DNA of 64,000 bases from Beroe forskalii (lineage: Eukaryota; Ctenophora; Nuda; Beroida; Beroidae), in the NCBI GenBank assembly GCA_011033025.1, contig WFMF01000183.1, positions 124,001 to 188,000 of the forward strand. Reading direction: 5' to 3'. The notes under the pieces were generated by a model. The model did not search any database and was not told where the DNA came from. It saw only the letters and a list, made by a program, of their open reading frames with translations. Shown here one piece after another: positions 60,151-64,000 of this stretch (the first letter of the stretch is position 1; every line of letters starts with the position of its first letter). Made by a program: the position numbers and the translations under genes.

Positions 60151-62175
60151 ATCCTATGAACAATATGATATGTTCATCATCACGGAAACTGGAATTGTTA
60201 TCTAAAGTAGCTGATTAAGAATGTGCTAGATTATAGTCAGATTACTACATATTAATATTTTCAAACTTTTTTTTTCAATAGTCGAGCGACTAGAAAATAT
60301 GGTTGCGTACGACGCAATGAGATTAATCTAGCTCACCAGCTGGCTTCTAAAAATTGCTATAAAATGCTTAACTCTCAATCAGAATTATGACATTTTAAAT
60401 CGGTTACTTGTATATTTATTTTAAAACTATCGGTTTTGAGTGTTTATCGAGCCCTGAGTGTCAAATCATACACGGATTTACGCTCTACTGTTACACGCCG
60501 AACCATTATGTTTTCTGAGCATGTCCTCTCTCTGTCCGAAACACCGCTATTACTCTATTAAATCTTTGTAAATTGCAAAGGTTCCACAATGTCTAATTCG
60601 CACGTATTTTTAACAGAAATAGCCGGGTATGTTTACCCTAGTCGTTACAAGGGTTGATGACAGTCATCAACCGATTAGGTTATGTCTGTTAGTAATAATA
60701 TACGTAACATAGGGAGAGAGTGAAACCCTGTTTTGCAACACGTCCCCATCGAGATAACGTAAAATGAATTATTTCGCCGAGATTTCATAATTTCCTTTTC
60801 CACCTATCATGGCCTACGTAGAAACTATAAAATGCTATAATGTCCAAACCAGATTCCTGTTCACACCGAGTTAACCAGCCATGATAATTTCCTAGATAGC
60901 AAATCCTGGTATTGCAATATATTTACCACCCAAGTCTGTGTTTTATCTTTGTCACTCGCCTGAAGTCAATAGCCATTTGAACAGGACAGTATATCAAATG
61001 GCATTTCCGCCAATCAGGAAGAGCTTACGAATCATTAGATTTTTACCGGTCCATCAACACTGCGTCAAATCAAGATTTAATTCTGTGGCTCGGGATTATC
61101 ATAAGATAATATGTATACCATGAGTAGGTTTCTCCCCTTGTAATCTCCTGATTATTATTATGAAGATCTTGACACATGCAGCTGGTAAACACAATCTCTC
61201 GACTGGAGGCTTATTTCTGACAAGTTAATATATAATGTCCTGCTGCTCCGGGAAAATGGGGGTTGTCTTCAAGAAACACCAGTCTCAGCTGTGATAGTGA
61301 TGTCACGATCTTCTGCCTATTATATTTCCACTCCACCTCTTGACCCCCGCACGTGGCAGGAACACTTACCATGTCAGAAATATTTAGATACGAAGGGTTT
61401 ATATCACAGTATGAACTGTGATACGGCTGTCAGCTGTCAGACTCTTGACAGAGAGCTAGCCTGTAGATCTAAATATATCGTTCTTAGAAGAGGAGTTTAT
61501 ATTTACTCTTCAATGTGATGATCATCTCCTTGATTCCGATCCTATGAGAATATCAAAAACACGGTTGGCAAGTTTATTAAAGTCATCCCTTATAGGTACT
61601 CTCATAAAGTAGGAAAAAAGAGCTTGATGAGTGCTATTTCATATGGTAAGTATAATTCATATTTGCTATATCATGCACTACCTTCTGACTTTGGAGAAGA
61701 TATTATATACCAAGGGTTTCCTTTGATTCTGTGCGACCCACCACCAAGTACCAGCAATAAATTATTACAGTAACGGGTAGATGGTGGTACTTTTTGTAAC
61801 TCGTAAAACCGAAAGTACAGACAGTCACCAGGGCACTGAATTAACGGCAGAAACACTCCACTTCTTGGATAATATACCTAAATTTCTGATCTTTGATCTA
61901 TTTTGAGCATTTGTGAGTGATCACTGGCCATATATCTCTCTTTTTCCGAAATCTGACTATAATCCGACTCGTGATCATGGTTCAAAGGGATCACTTTTCT
62001 CACATTTAATGGAAAAAATGATGCAATGTATAGCACTGATAAAAGTAATTGTGTCACCCTCTGCAAGTTTGCAAGTTTTTGAATCTCCTACAGAGTACAG
62101 TCCTAGACTCAGTGGTCAGCGCCTAAAGTCAGTGGTCAGCGCCACAATTCATAACCAGAATTAGCGTTTGTAGTC

Positions 62176-62287
62176 CTGGGGGTCCTTTCCGAAACTGAAC
62201 CTCAGTAAAAAAGCCGACTTCGGTAAGAAGTTAATTGCAAATTTGCATTAAAATTTGACTGAAGTATAATTCGGATAGGACCCCCTG
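62176..62287. repeat. MITE-like inverted repeat
   Basis: ctgggggtcctttccgaa…cctcagt on the left matches the complement of actgaagtat…ttcggataggaccccc on the right over about 30 bases. The total is about 112 bp, with no coding content. Confidence 0.65.
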
Positions 62288-63770
62288 GTAGGTACCACTC
62301 CTTCACGGGTATACACACCGCGCCCAGGTCCCACTGTCCCAGGTCATTCAGGAGCTGGGTGGTGGAACCGTGTTAAGGAGTTGACTGATATTCAACTTAC
62401 TGATTACTCACCAAACACACACACATTAAATGGGAATCACCAATTGTGTGAACACTTACCCCACAGATATGTGTCCCGTCCACAGGAGGCCCTGTGAAAC
62501 GGTAATCTGGAAATTTGATGAATGTAATTTAATGCAGTATATATTTGCTGTCGTTATTCATGTATTGACTGGAGGGGTGACTGGTATATATTTCACGGTA
62601 TTTGAATCGGTATTGAAATTCCAAATCAGATTTATAACCATTTATTCTAAGTTGATAAAACATCGCCTACCGATTCATATCGCACTTGTACGCATAACAT
62701 AATAATGCGTAAATACATACCAAATTTTAACACGACCCATTATAATTTGACATCATGAGCTCGTCAAGTGAAAAGCAGCATTTTGGTATCTCGTTCAAGA
62801 GCACAAATATTGGCGGTTTTTAAAACGCTGCGGTGTCACATATTGCTGATCTCCCCCAAGGACCTGGCAGTTGCTGATGACGTCACTATGACTGTTTAAA
62901 ATGGTGTGCTGATGACACCGTAATAGTCCACTTTCCACAGAGGGAATCAGGAGCTTATTAGCAGCAGCTGCCACTGTACACGTCTTAAAATTAGATTTTA
63001 TCTCATCCCAGTTATATTGACCGGGTATGAAATGTGGTAATGTTTAAAAAGCTTGTGTTATCATCACAACTCCGAACACACTGGTTTGTAGGTATTTCCT
63101 CTAGGGCGTGCTTGAGTAATTGGTGGTGGGTGGTGACGTCATTATCATGTGTTAGAGTGGTGTGATGGTGACCTGTAACTATATAAAGTTATGCAATTTA
63201 TCTTGAAATATTCTTTTCACCCTACAACTATTTTCCGGGTGAGACCCCCATCATACCTTTTCCTATTTTCCTACTACTCTTCTACTCTTCCCAATGTTTT
63301 TTCTTTGCGCCCAAGTGTTAGGTTGTCATAATAATAAGATGTTTAAATTAATACCTTTGATGTATACCTACTATACAAGTATATGTAGTTATACATCATG
63401 TATTTGATTGCGAGTAATGTTTATTGAACAGTGTTTACTTATTGTCTTTGTATGTTGCATTTTGCAGATTTGTCGATAAACAAAACATTGGCACAATCTT
63501 TTAAATTAAATTTAGTTGTAACTTTTTGTCAAAAAGGACAGATAGGGTGTTTTATTTCAAACTCACATTTTTATGAAAAAATGAGCCAATGTATGTAAGA
63601 ATAATGAAAATGTGCACTTGCAAATTGTTAACGATATTGCATGATCTGACAGATTGATGCTACGATATTATGTACTAATATATGAGATGATGATAATGGT
63701 TAATGTATGGTAATAATGCTTTATGTTTGGTCCAAACGCTGTCTACATACATACATACATGCTTTTACTG

Positions 63771-64000
63771 GTCCGGAAGCGCCGTGGTTAGGGCGTCGTT
63801 CTTCCAATCGAGGAGTTGGTGGTTCGATTCCGGCCGTTCCTATCGTGCTAAGGGTGAGAACTCTCACCTAAGCAGCCACACGGTTCACTCAGCCGAGTGT
63901 ACAAAAAATTGTACGGGATAATAAAATGAGGAGCTTGCCATTGCAGCAGAGTCTCGTGCGTTATAACACTTGAATCTTTCGATTCCTTTCATTGGCTGTT
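63771..64000 (+). mobile_element. tRNA-derived SINE, running off the window
   Basis: The head carries an A-box-like agcgccgtggttagggcgtc (63778-63797) and a B box ggttcgattcc (63821-63831), 24 bases apart as in a tRNA. The stems do not form a sound cloverleaf, so it is not a functional tRNA gene. An unrelated body (gggtgagaactctcacctaa…) follows. Transcription by RNA polymerase III from the internal boxes is expected of such elements. The 3' end is outside the window. Confidence 0.7.

Larger units (their letters stand above)
51581..63770. other. Long non-coding region, no recognised exon
   Basis: This is probably intron or intergenic DNA beyond Ig exon 4. I found small hairpins (54635-54665, 59201-59251, 60118-60150), a short (ac)n at about 55963-55982, a MITE-like repeat at 62176-62287 and scattered short frames without acceptor, donor or known motif. 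Candidate exons tested by eye near 55837, 60280 and 62300 did not hold up. Confidence 0.4.

Noticed and set aside
62290..62395. Coding-like stretch on the - strand (LLNDLGQWDLGAVCIPVKEW)
   Set aside because: A stop lies a few codons upstream and no AG acceptor is in phase, so no exon can be defined.
63771..63845. Functional tRNA gene
   Set aside because: A and B boxes are present but acceptor and T stems do not pair properly, and a SINE body follows.

Overview
This window is eukaryotic nuclear DNA, almost certainly from a non-vertebrate animal, possibly a marine invertebrate; the phylum cannot be fixed from sequence alone. The reasons are spliced genes with GT-AG introns, an MCFD2-type EF-hand gene and an immunoglobulin-domain gene, together with CR1/L2-like and I/Jockey-like LINEs whose ORF1 carries a PHD-type finger, a tRNA-derived SINE, foldback elements, MITEs and many minisatellites. 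There are no bacterial operons, CRISPR arrays or rRNA genes. Most of the short open frames that can be called here are accidents of satellites or transposons.

Three host loci are supported, all on the + strand. (1) 837-2500: a small secreted EF-hand protein closely resembling MCFD2, with a Harbinger-like MITE in an intron. (2) 28062-28981 (perhaps to 29072): the last two exons of an unrecognised Q/Y/P-rich protein, whose upstream side abuts an LTR retrotransposon. (3) 48753-51580: signal-peptide exon plus three phase-consistent exons of an Ig-domain protein. Its fourth exon is preceded by tandem 57-bp copies of its own 3' splice site and exon start.

Mobile DNA dominates the rest. 4.5-8.1 kb: a LINE 3' end split by a 2.7-kb foldback element with 8-bp target-site duplications. 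8.4-8.9 kb: a duplicated exon-like segment. 10.4-12.4 kb and 35.3-36.3 kb: two copies of a roughly 1-kb dispersed repeat, the first with a 43-bp minisatellite. 13.1-14.3 kb: a LINE relic carrying a small insertion. 15.4-21.0 kb: a nearly complete LINE on the - strand. 21.0-28.05 kb: an LTR element with gag but no recognisable pol. About 30.0-32.4 kb: a second, degenerate foldback-like element. 32.8-34.8 kb: a 41-bp satellite. 37.3-39.3 kb: a MITE and several short satellites. 40.9-46.2 kb: a LINE on the + strand. 47.4-48.3 kb: a third LINE relic. 51.6-63.7 kb: long non-coding DNA, probably introns of the Ig gene or intergenic. 63.77 kb to the end: a tRNA-derived SINE.

The observations most worth follow-up are the splice-site repeat and possible mutually exclusive exons of the Ig gene, the nested foldback element, and the gag-only LTR element beside an exon that lacks a visible AG acceptor. 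Calls rest on reading the sequence by eye; no database search was possible.
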